DNA from: Hemileia vastatrix
Taxonomy: Eukaryota; Basidiomycota; Pucciniomycetes; Pucciniales; Zaghouaniaceae
Length of the DNA stretch: 64,000 nucleotides
NCBI GenBank assembly: GCA_030280995.1
Contig: JASXTE010000002.1
Span: 43,739,683 to 43,803,682, forward strand
Reading direction: 5' to 3'
Position 1 is the stretch's first letter. Every line of letters starts with the position of its first letter. The translations under genes and the position numbers were made by a program. The notes beneath the pieces are model-generated. The model was not told the origin of the DNA, did no database searches, and was given only the letters and a program-made list of their open reading frames with translations. This document shows, in pieces, positions 32,348 to 42,030 of this stretch.

Positions 32348-33299
32348 GAAAGAGAGAGAGAGAGACAAAGAGTTTGAGTAGTCATTATGGAAGACAGTTT
32401 TTTTTTTTTTTTTTTTTTTGCCCCTCCCTAGTTTCAAATTGAGTTTGATTGCGCGGCAAGCCTTTTTTTTTTCTTTTTTTTTTTTCTACAGTTCAAGCAA
32501 AAAATAAAAAGATAAGAAACTGGAAGGGGGGTGGGGTGGGGTGGGGTGGGGTGGGGTGGGGTGGGGTGTTGGAAGAAGCTGATATTGTTGATTGCAAGCA
32601 ATAAATATCAAACTATTGATTTTTTTTTTTTCTTTTCTTTTGATTTTATTGAATACTATAATCCGAACAATGATATATCTATTTAGTAGTCTCTACACTT
32701 AGTACAAGAAAACCTCTCAAGAAAATAAAATTCTACAGAAAGAGTCTTTATCTTATATGCCCTTCTTTCTAGTATTTTTTTTATGTACATACATTATATT
32801 TTATGAAATATGATGATGATTGATGTATGTTGCGACAAAATGGATACAGTTTATCATACTAAAAGGGCAAAGGTAAAAACTGCAATAATGCTTACTTGCC
32901 TAATTTTTTTAAAACAACCATGTTATCACATTGTTATACCTTCATGACACCAGAGCATGGTGGCATATGTACATTAGCTCATAGATAAAACAAATACTTC
33001 AAAACTATATATAATAAAAAATAGAGATTGACAGAGGGAACCAACGCAATACACATAAAAACATTTAATGAGTGTGCGCAGCTACGACACGTAAAAAAAT
33101 AAAATAAATATGTAAAGAAATAAAAGTACTTTGTAAAATAAAATCTAGAGAATACTACAGAGTGATATAAATAAACAACTTAAGTAGGCAAAAATGCTTG
33201 CGTATGAAATTAGAAACATCAGAAATGAAACAAATGATTTTAGATAATAAATGAGCAGGAAAAAAAAAGGGGGGGGAGAGGGAAATATAATATCATACA
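32348..33299. other. Convergent intergenic region with homopolymer and G-rich repeats
   Basis: Lies between the convergent PUS3 and LRR genes. It holds GA repeats (32349-32366), a T run near 32398-32420, T-rich tracts and the GGGGT repeat, then AT-rich sequence. No gene is supported. It should contain both polyadenylation regions. Confidence 0.55.
32528..32569 (+). repeat. (GGGGT)n pentanucleotide repeat, about eight units
   Basis: An uninterrupted run of GGGGT units on the plus strand, about 180 nt downstream of the PUS3 stop codon. If transcribed as 3' UTR it would be the G-rich strand, with the spacing needed for G-quadruplex folding. It stands out against the AT-rich surroundings. Confidence 0.9.
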
Positions 33300-34634
33300 T
33301 TATTCGTGGGCCAGATTGATTTTATTTAAACATTGGGCTAAACAAGTACTTGAGCAAGTCATCCATTTGACCGGTAAAAGTTCACCTCGATGCGCTGTCG
33401 AAGACGAAGATGAATCATCAGCAGCCACTCTAACCCACTCCACTTTTTGAGTAGCACATTTCAAGAACCAAGTCGTACAATTCGAATTTGCACAAGGACA
33501 AAACCCATCAGGATAATGTGGGTCACCAAAGAGCTTTTCCCAATTAGATAGAGGTAAATATTGGAGAGAGCTCATCAAAGTTGTTTTAGGCACTATTCCT
33601 TCGACAAAACAACTTCGTAGTTGCCTTAGACAACTTTCAAATAAGGAGGGTACAGCGTTGTGGTGGATCAAGACGCGGTTTTTGTCTGTTAGCGTAGGAG
33701 CTTCCAGCCAAGGATTTCCTGAAACCTTCAAGAATTTCAATTTGAGATTCATTATTTGACTAGGAAGCCATTGAAGAAGATTGTTGCTTAGGTTAAGATC
33801 TACGAGATTGACAAGTTGAGAGATTTGATGGGGAATGTATTCGAGGTTGTTTCCTCGAAGTGAAAGTGATCGAAGGGTGTGCACGAAAAAGAGATTGTGA
33901 AGTGATGCGCTTGCAAGCAGGTTGTTGCTTAGAATGAGGACGATTGCAGAAGAAGGGGAGGAAAAAGTCGTCGGGCAATCGATAGGAAGGGTGTGAGATT
34001 TTGGCCCGGCTATCGACTCGAGATGGGAAGAAGATGAGGGTGGAGAAGAAATGGACAGGTTCGCCAGACAGTTGAGTTGAACAACACATTGTGGGATTCT
34101 GGCAATCGACAGATTCCTGAAGTCACGACCTAGGCCAGGATCAGAAAATAACCAAATACAGAAACTCACACCCGGCTGATCAATTGCGCGGATATGAGTG
34201 GAGATGGAGATTAGAGAGGTAAGGGGCTCTTACGACAAGTCAACTAGATCCCTGCCACACTTGATCGCATCCGCCAGAGCCGCTGAGAATATAGAATCTG
34301 ACTGGGCAAAAATGCGCTGCTCATCGGATGACTCAACCTCAACGTGTGATCCAAGGCTAGTGGTGTATGCGGTGGGGAAAAAAGTCTCAAAAGAGAGCCG
34401 TTTGCGAAGTTCCCTATCGCTCTCACCTGCCAGACGGGGACAGAAAGCCACAGGACATGGAGACAACGGATGGACCGGAGTGTGCCGGGACTGATAAACG
34501 TCGGACGAAAAAAGAGGCAGTTTCCCGGGTGGGGCCTTGAAAGAAGCAGAAAATGGATGAAAGGCGCTTCCAAAAGAGAGAGATGGATGGGAGGAGACCA
34601 AAGGTGAGTGGATGGGATCAACTTGAGCTGCCAT
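33300..34634 (-). CDS. Leucine-rich repeat protein (two exons)
   Basis: Exon 1 is 34634-34234, from an ATG at 34634. Exon 2 is 34116-33300. The 117-nt intron 34233-34117 has a GTAAGA donor, a CTGAT branch-like motif and a TTCAG acceptor. The join restores frame and reads DLVDLSNLSIARIPQ, a proper LRR. The product is 405 aa. Residues 1-125 are low-complexity and Ser/Pro-rich. LRRs cover about 128-290 (ILSNNLL, SLSLRGNNLEYIPHQISQL, DLNLSNNLLQWLPSQI, KVSGNPW). The C-terminus has a conserved-looking Cys/Trp-containing part (DGFCPCANSNCTTWF). This resembles a family of fungal cytosolic LRR proteins of uncertain role, probably protein-protein scaffolds. The gene converges on PUS3. Confidence 0.88.
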
Positions 34635-34643
34635 AGGGGAATG

Positions 34644-34676
<33 letters not shown>
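34644..34676 (-). promoter_or_regulatory. Poly(dA:dT) tract 9 bp upstream of the LRR start codon
   Basis: A run of 33 A on the plus strand (T on the coding strand) ends 9 bp before the ATG of the LRR gene. Long poly(dA:dT) tracts in fungal promoters exclude nucleosomes and help set transcription start. Its closeness to the ATG implies a very short or T-rich 5' UTR. Function is inferred. Confidence 0.45.
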
Positions 34677-34679
<3 letters not shown>

Positions 34680-35604
34680 AAAGGGATAAGAAAGAAGTTT
34701 ATATCTTTAGTAAGAAACAAGCTGAAAAGTTGAGGAAACGGTGGCTCATTCATTAAGTAGAAAAACAAACAGAAATGATTAAAGACAAAAACAACGAGAA
34801 TGGCAAATACAAAGACCAAGACGACAAATAAATAAGATATTAATTTTCGAAAATAGCAAAATAACAAGCACTCAGTGCGTTACCGTCAATCCTCTCTCTT
34901 CATTGTTCTCAACTGATGCCCGGGATACCAAGGCAAGATTAACCTCCAACTGCCTTTCCCGCAGCGCACCTGTCGAGCACACAGGAACCAAACATCACTT
35001 TTTTATTTTTATTGTTTTACGCACATTTTTATTTTTTATGTTGATTGTTTAATTGCCCCAAGGATATGATACGGTCGCTCAATCGTCATACCTATCGCAT
35101 ACCAAGTGTGTCCACACGTAGACACCGAAAACATCATTTGTGGCGATAGATGATTTTCCATTTGAAGACGAAGCTTTGAAAAGTTGGGATTGATACAGCT
35201 TTAAGGATAAAGATATGAAACTTGACACGATCATATACCGTGCCCGAGTAAGATGCTCTCATCACCACTACCTTTTCTTATAACTCTTAAACAGCCACTT
35301 AGAATTCATTGCAAACGCTTGAGGATCAGCTTATTGCACCTATTGTTGGCTTTTAGGTATAGGAGGAGGCTGTTAAGTAAATGTAATTGAACATGGTTTT
35401 ACAGGGTTGATGTTGGACCAGGATGATAACTTGAGGCTCTTTCACTACCAGGCATTTTTATTATGCGGCGGGGAATAAGAATTCTTTAACAAATAATTAA
35501 TGGATACATTAAGAATCAGATTAAACTTTTACTTCCCCCAGCTACTATAGATAATTATTAAATAAATGTTAATCAATCATAACATATTTTTTATGCAACT
35601 GTTA
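34677..35604. other. Intergenic region between the host gene island and the MITE/LINE cluster
   Basis: No gene is supported. Open frames reading back through 34244-34867 are shadows of LRR exon 1. The segment 34860-35110 has mixed composition and may contain LRR promoter elements. Confidence 0.5.
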
Positions 35605-35772
35605 CTGCTAATTGCAAATTGCTTGCGGTTATCAAAAAAAAAATTACCCCCACCGCCCCCCAAAATGTGCTTGGATGTGCAAGGTCAGCTGACATGCAAG
35701 CACATTTTGGCAGGGGAAGAGTGGGTATTTTTTTTTTTTTTTGAAAAACCGCAAGCGTCTCTGAATTGGCAG
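35605..35772. mobile_element. Fold-back MITE, 168 bp, TA-flanked
   Basis: The termini CTGC(T/C)AATT are inverted, and a long inner inverted repeat pairs GCTTGCGGTT with AACCGCAAGC and AATGTGCTTG with CAAGCACATT around a loop near 35680. Almost the whole element can fold into one hairpin. TA lies on both sides (35603-35604 and 35773-35774). Open frames crossing it are artefacts of the repeat. Confidence 0.75.
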
Positions 35773-35798
35773 TATGTACATACATCCTGTGGCATATA

Positions 35799-35920
35799 CA
35801 GCTATTTGGGAAAACCTTGCTCTTTTGTTGCCCCTCATCCCCTGCCAAAAGCGGCTTAAATTCATGTTTTTGGCGGGGAGTGGAAGGCAAAAACACAGCA
35901 AGCTTTTTCCCAAATAGCTG
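35799..35920 (+). mobile_element. Short MITE, copy 1 (122 bp, TA-flanked)
   Basis: It starts CAGCTATTTGGGAAAA and ends TTTTTCCCAAATAGCTG, with perfect inversion of the first 12 bases and good inversion over about 27. TA flanks both ends. A near-identical copy in the opposite orientation lies at 57744-57864. CAG termini with TA suggest a Tc1/mariner-derived family. A LINE has inserted right after its 3' end. Confidence 0.8.
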
Positions 35921-35925
35921 TATAT

Positions 35926-37997
35926 CACCAGATTGGCTGCCTTGCTACACCCCCTCCCTATTCCACGCAACTTAACTAACCTGATTATCGACTCATTAGA
36001 GGGACGCAAAACAAGCATCTCTTTTTCCTCTTACAAGTCACCCTCATGCTTCTTCCCAAAGGGACTTCCACAAGGATCCCCCTTATCACCAATCCTATAT
36101 GTACTTACCAATACTGACTTGCTTTCCCTCCCAACTCTGAGTAGGTATTCACTAGCACTAGGATATATAGATGAGGTCATATATCTCACAGCAAATGAAG
36201 ACCCAAAAGAGGTGGTGCGCTCCCTCTCAGCCCTTGGCTCAGAAGCAGTGGCATGGGGTTCTAAACATGCCATGGTCTTTGACTTTTCAAAGACCAAATG
36301 GCTACTTCTCACTAAACAAAAACAACTCACATCCTCCCTCTTGACACTGCCTTTCAATGGCCTTAACCTTAATCCTTCCCTGTTTTTAAAATAGCTAGGC
36401 ATCCTCATTGACCCAGCCCTCTTGTTCAATCCTAAGGGGAATAGATTAGTTGCTACTGGACTCAAATCAGTGGCAGCTATTCATAGACTGACATCATCAG
36501 GGTGGGGTATACCCCTAAAACAATATAAAATACTAATATCTTCTCTTATTCACTCAGGAATGGATTATGCTGCCATCATATGGCACAACCCAAAGAAAGC
36601 ATCATGGACTGAGAGACTCCTTCAAGTAGTTGACAACAAATCCTACAGAAGAGCTCTAGGCTGTTTTCACTCCACCCCAGTCCAGCTTCTCCTGCATGAC
36701 TCACAATCCCTAACTTGTAAAATGCATTTAGGATCTTGTAGTCAACAGGGTCTGGGCAACATTTCTTACAATCCCTTTCTCAAACCCCATGGCCCACTTG
36801 GCCAAAGATCTAATATCAATATCTCCACCAACTACACATATTAGCTAAGTCCCATTTGTCTCCCCCTCCTTTCCCCTCTCTACTCTTGACATTAAAAACC
36901 CATTACTCTTGCCCCCTTCCCCCCCCCCCCCCCCTATGTTCAAAACATTCATAGGGAACACAAAAGAGGAAGCATGAAATGAAATATCCTCTCTCCTTTC
37001 TTCTACTTTACCCTACTCATATTATTTATACACTGATGAATCTAAGTCACCAGCTGGCTCTTTTGTGGCTGCTTTTGACCCAGGCCAACAGTTACTATTT
37101 GTCTCTAGACTAGGCAATCTGCAACTTTACTCAGTTTTTGCAACAGAGTTGTGTGGTGTCCTACTAGGGCTCTTACTATTCATTGAAAACCCCTTACCCT
37201 TGACATACCCCTCATTCACCTTACTGGAAATCAATCTGTAAACAAGGTCTTTTCTAGCACAGTTCCCAATACCTCCAATGCTATTTTAACCATGGCAATT
37301 ATTAAAGCAGTTAACCTACTATAGAATGACAACCCAAACCAAAAATTAATAATAAGATGGTGCGCTGTACAAAAGGGCATCAATGGTAATGAAATTGTTG
37401 GTGGGCAGGAAAATTATTCTCACCCAATGGCAAACACAGCTGAGTCTATCCTTAAATTTCTTCCTCCCCCTCCCTCTTCCTCCTCATTGAAAATGCACAT
37501 AAATTCCTGCTCAAAAGCTCTCCTCCTCCCCCCCTCCAGAGATATGCTCAGGAAATTTAAAATGTGTTTTGACTCCTTTCACATTTTCAAAGTGTTAACA
37601 GAGCTTACACAGACTCAAGCCACAGAATTTGAGCAATGCTGCTCAGGGCACTCCCCTCTGAAGCATTACTTATGTTGTTTTAAAGCTGTACTTCGCTTTT
37701 GCACAGAACATTCAGAGGCATGCAGTTCACTATATTCTGCTTCCAAACACCACAAAATCTCATTTTCCACTTCCTCATTACTCTCTCCATCTAAAATTAC
37801 CAAATTTGTTTCCCAGTTTCTCATTAATGCTAATAGATTTCCCAATAGTTTCCCATCACCTGAACCTCTCTAACTAGTCTTATAATACTTTATTGCACTT
37901 AGTCTTCTACTAATTTCATTCTTCTATCCCTCTTTGTAGTTAGCCATAGCCCCTTCAAGCTCCATGCTGAGTGAGATTTAATGAAATAAATAAATAA
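35926..37997 (+). pseudogene. 5'-truncated LINE (Tad/I-like): RT end, RNase H, C-terminal domain
   Basis: The 14-bp duplication AAATAGCTGTATAT flanks it (35912-35925 and 37998-38011), and the 3' end is TGAAATAAATAAATAAAAA, a LINE-type tail. The first frame has the RT block GLPQGSPLSPILYVL and a damaged catalytic box (LGYIDEVIY). The RT thumb follows at 36422-36840 (GMDYAAIIWHNPKK). RNase H is visible in pieces near 37020-37160 (LYTDESKSPAGSF) and 37355-37430 (RWCAVQKGINGNE). The C-terminal domain with a remnant of the Cys/His motif runs to 37873. Several stops and shifts are present. The truncation is at the 5' side, as expected for target-primed reverse transcription. Confidence 0.85.
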
Positions 37998-38011
37998 AAA
38001 TAGCTGTATAT

Positions 38012-39427
38012 AACAGAAAATTTAAGTTGTGTCTAGCTGTATTCACAAAGCACCCCCCCAAAAAAAAACACACACACACATATCAGAATAGAAGATATAG
38101 GTTGATTAACTAAAAATTTATTCTATTTCACAAGCTAATAGCCATACTTACAAAATGTACAAGGTGAGAAAGAAGTTTCCAATTTACTGAGCTGGGAATT
38201 ATGATTCATCTTGAGGCCAGATGCTAATTCTTGCATGTCATAACTGAAAAGGATAAAAAAAAACAGTGAGTTCACATCTAGTCAAACTCACAAAATAAAT
38301 TGTTTCAATTTAATTTATGCTCACTACTAGACATTTACTTGGTTTTTTCTGTAGTCTTTGTTAGAAGTCTGATGTAGGCAGTCTTTACAGAATGTGAGTC
38401 CAAAAATGCTTCTGCCCCCAAAAACATTTGGGGATGGAGAAAACAGTATAGTAAGAGAATTTAGATTGGTGAGTAATTTAAGACTAGTTTCTTCTTCTAA
38501 TAAACACTATGAAAAATAAAAGTTTTGATTTTAGCTGAATGTTTCAGTTTTCCAAGTCTGGAGATGAGCTTCTTGAAGGAGAAAATGCAAAAACACTTTT
38601 TTTTTGTGAGCTCAAAAAATCAAATACAATAATACTTAGTTATCTTATATGCAAGCTTGCCAGTATGAAATCATCTTGTTGTATATTTCATTCTGAAATT
38701 ACCAAAAATTCAGAGTTATATGGCTATGAATTTCATGCATTAAATGACACAGGGTGCTTTGTTCAAATGTATTTGTTATGTCACATGGCTAACTATTTTG
38801 TAAAAGCATCTACAAATACTACTAAAGATTAGCTTGGTACACTGGGTGGATAAGAGTTTTAACCTGTTGACTGCATATTTTCCCTTACAATGCCATTTTC
38901 ATTAATTCAAAGTACCAATAACACTGATTTTTGAACCTCAAGGCTACATAATAGTGTTTTTTTTGTCTTACATAGTTTTATAATAACAAATTTTGTCTTT
39001 TATTTCTTCAAACTGACAATTTAATTATCAATTAGACTCTTACCTCCTTTTTTTTTTTAGTTTTTTGCTCCTCATATGGCCCAAAATTAAGCTGTCAAGA
39101 AGCACCACACCACTGAAAAAAAAAGCTAAAATGATTGACATGTCACTTCATGGTGAAAACCACAATTAAATGGCACAATCTTTTGAGACTTCTCATTCCA
39201 CTGTGCATCATATCACATGTATATTAGAAGCTTTTGATTGCTCTGGCCACCCATTCAAGACATTCAATTGTGAAATTTACAAAATCCCCTATGACCTGAT
39301 AAATAAAATGAAGATCAACTTTGAATGAAGTTTTTGACTCACTCACCACCGAGATTTCTACTTGGACCCTTTACAGTTGCACTAATGTTCATAGTTTCCA
39401 TAGTTTTGTGGTTTTCAAGAAGGTATT
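38012..39427. other. AT-rich region with doubtful small ORFs
   Basis: An ATG-started 97-codon frame at 38539-38832 has no recognisable motif and atypical composition; I do not call it a gene. A possible transposase scrap near 39170 is listed separately. Otherwise I see nothing but AT-rich DNA. Confidence 0.4.
39170..39328 (+). pseudogene. Possible Tc1/mariner transposase helix-turn-helix scrap
   Basis: A 52-codon frame starts MAQSFETSHSTVHHITCILE. It resembles the second helix-turn-helix of Tc1-type transposases, where a FxxSxSTVxxI pattern is common. There is no DDE domain and no TIRs were located, so this is only a weak suggestion. Confidence 0.3.
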
Positions 39428-40929
39428 TGTCAGGCTATGATCAACTAAAAGGATGTGAAACTAGCTTGATAAGTCTTTTTCTAGAAGATTTAAATGGTCC
39501 TATATGAATACTGTAGTATAAATCCAATAAGCAGTAAAATATAATTCAGAATAAGGGTTTCAGTAATATAATTCTCACTATTTTTATATGTGGCTTACAA
39601 TCTTTTTAGTTGGTAGAAAAAAAGATTTTAATAATTCAGATAATATTAAAAAGTCTTATAAAAGTACTAATTGATATGTATTGTAATTTATTTGGTTATA
39701 TTGGTAAATTGAAAATGATAAGGAATGCAGAAAACAAGACCCAAAAACCTCATTCTTTTATACACACTAAGTTCCCCAATAAATCCTTTGATGTACCATC
39801 CAATACAATGTTAATGATGCCTCAAACAACTAATAGACCTCTTCATCAACACCCCTAGTGACCCATAACATAATTAGACAATCAACAACCACTAAAATCC
39901 TATTAATAATAAGGGAGATCCATCAAAATTAAAGAAAAGACAAAAAGAGAGTATATGTGTGAAAAATAATGATATAAAAGACTAAAGAAGACTTTTTAAG
40001 GTTAATTATAGCTTAATAATAAGGGGAATCTACTGTAGAAATGGAGGGGCTAATCCTGACATTATACTACGTGAAATTCCCATCCAAAAATAACCAATAT
40101 TGACTGAGAAATCACCCAAAAACTTAAAAAAGAGCGTGAGATGTGGGGTAACTACATGCAGTCCTTGGCAGGCGCTTGCACAGGTAAATACTTGACTAAA
40201 TTTAGGCAAATTTAAGCGTGGTGATGAAATAAGGTGCCAAGAGTGAGGTTATTAATGAAATTAGTGCATATAAACAAGGTCAATGCACTATTAATTAAGC
40301 TAGGACACTAAATAAGCGCCTGTTGCCTATTTTAGTGTGTTTCCCCACAGTGGGCGTAGAATGTGGGGTAATTATAGTGTGACAAAGCTAACTTTGATAA
40401 AAATGAAGCTATTCACACGGGAAAAAAAGCAGGCAGTATGTGGCCAGTACACAGAAGCCATTTCTGGCATAAAAAACACCAAATTTGAAAAGTGTTATTT
40501 TTATGCATTTAAATAGCCAAATCAATAGCTCTAACTAAGAAAAATTGATCTGTCAAAGCGCATTTTTAATATTTTTAAATTTATAGCGCATATAGTCAAC
40601 TTTTAAGTGAAATAAAGCACATTTCTTGTTTTTTGTGTAAAACAATGAATATAACAGCTTTAAGTGTACTTAAAAATTATGTAGCCTTATACTTAAGGTT
40701 CTTAAGATTACCCTAAAATATTACAACTTAATATTAAGTACATAAGACCTATAAAAGGTGGATATATGCGTGTATATAAGGTGTTATAATGGCATATTTT
40801 GCATATTATCATAATTTTACTTATGTATACTGTTTGTGTACTCTCAATTATTGTTCCCCTGTATAGTTCATGTGGTTAACATAACTTATAAGCACTTTTT
40901 ACTCAGTCCTGGGAATATACAGGCTGACA
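39428..40929 (-). repeat. Family C LTR, minus orientation (about 1502 bp)
   Basis: It is the reverse complement of the solo LTR at 61512-63011, from its terminal TGTCAGCCTG (plus-strand end at 40929) to the other end at 39428. The TATA box of the family is recognisable in reverse near 39755. The flanks differ (GTATT against ATCTT), so there is no target duplication. It directly abuts the leader of element A2, which lies on the other strand. Confidence 0.8.
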
Positions 40930-40974
40930 ATCTTAGTAAATAAATTGATTAAAAATTGTATTAATTAATTAATT

Positions 40975-41230
40975 CAGTTGATTTTAGTCCTGATAAATTG
41001 ATATATTTTCATTGTTTCAGTTGATAAGTAGTCCTGGAAATTGATAATAAATTAATTGTTTCAGTTAATTTTAGTCCTGATAATTGATACATTTTCATTA
41101 TTTCAGTTGATTAGTAATCCTGGTTATTGATAGTATATTAATTATTTCAGTTGATTTTTGGTCCTGATAATTGATATATTTTCATTATTTCAGTTGATTA
41201 GTAGTCCTGGTAAATGATAATAAACTTCAA
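40975..41230 (+). repeat. Leader tandem repeats of A2, period about 43 bp
   Basis: Six copies of TTTCAGTTGATTAGTAGTCC-like units begin near 40975, 41018, 41061, 41103, 41148 and 41190. Each ends in TG(A/G)TAATTGATA. The spacing is very regular (42-45 bp), unlike the looser A1 array. They precede the first ATG of gag by about 100 bp. Confidence 0.85.
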
Positions 41231-41327
41231 ATATTTTTATTTTATCTCTTATTTTTTTTAAAAAAAAGAATAATAGCTGAAAAAATATTAATATTTTTTC
41301 TTTCCCTCAGCTCAGGTTATACAAACA

Positions 41328-41949
41328 ATGGCTGAATTAAATGTTTCTACTGCCCATGATGAGGAATTGGACCTTATTGATTATGATGCAAGTTCTGTAA
41401 GCTCTCCTTTGACTACAAAAGTTTCTCAAATTAATCAATTAGTAAACCAAACAGGATGTAGAAATGCAAGAGGTGGAAATAAAGAAGGAAAATACTCCCC
41501 TGGACTCCAAGTCCCAGGTACCCTTCCCAGAAGAGCTTCCAAAAGGCTTAAAAATAAAAAAAATTCCAGTTCAACAACAGATAAACAACCTGTCAACTCA
41601 CATCAAGAAGTTGAAGTCAGAGAACCTCAAAATAAGGGCAAAGGTAGAGTTCTTAGAAGAAAAAATAAGAAGCATGGAAAATTTTCTTCAAGAGAAGAGG
41701 AAACATCCAAAGGGAGAAAAATCCCTTCCACAGTTGGCTCCTCAACAACAAGAAAAAGTCGAAGTGTCAAAATGGAAATGGGAATGGCTGAACACCCAAT
41801 GGGACTCTGTCCAGGCTCAGAAAATGCAGCAGGCTTCTCAAGCAGGACCCTCAAGGCACCAAAATTTCAATCCCACCCCTCCTCATCTTAACCAAGGAGG
41901 TAAAAGAAAGAAAAAAAATCATCTTCAAATTATGAAAAAACCATGGTAA
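41328..41949 (+). CDS. A2 gag-region overlapping frames
   Basis: Frame 1 starts at an ATG at 41328 (MAELNVSTAHDEELDLIDYD) and stays open to 41891. Frame 2, +1 relative to it, starts at an ATG at 41464 and ends at 41949. Frame 2 has a coiled-coil segment (NLSTHIKKLKSENLKIRAKV) and the block VSKWKWEWLNTQWD also found in A1. The two frames overlap by 428 nt. Frame 2 is the better protein candidate; frame 1 may supply the N-terminus by an unidentified joining event. Confidence 0.55.
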
Positions 41950-42030
41950 TTCCCTTCCATTGAATCTCAAGTTCCTTTCCTTGTTACTGACTCAGTTCCT
42001 TCAGGTAACTCTGGGATTGCAGATAACACT

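Noticed and set aside
34230..34867. Long frames overlapping LRR exon 1 (207 codons minus, 98 codons plus)
   Set aside because: They are in other frames or strand of the LRR exon and read through the poly(A/T) tract; the spliced LRR model explains the locus.
35566..36018. Several open frames on both strands around 35.6-36.0 kb
   Set aside because: They run through two MITEs and the LINE junction; similar frames reappear at the other MITE copy at 57.7 kb, so they are repeat artefacts.
38539..38832. 97-codon ATG-started frame as a gene
   Set aside because: No recognisable domain, no signal peptide, no splice context and AT-driven composition. Recorded only as a doubtful ORF.
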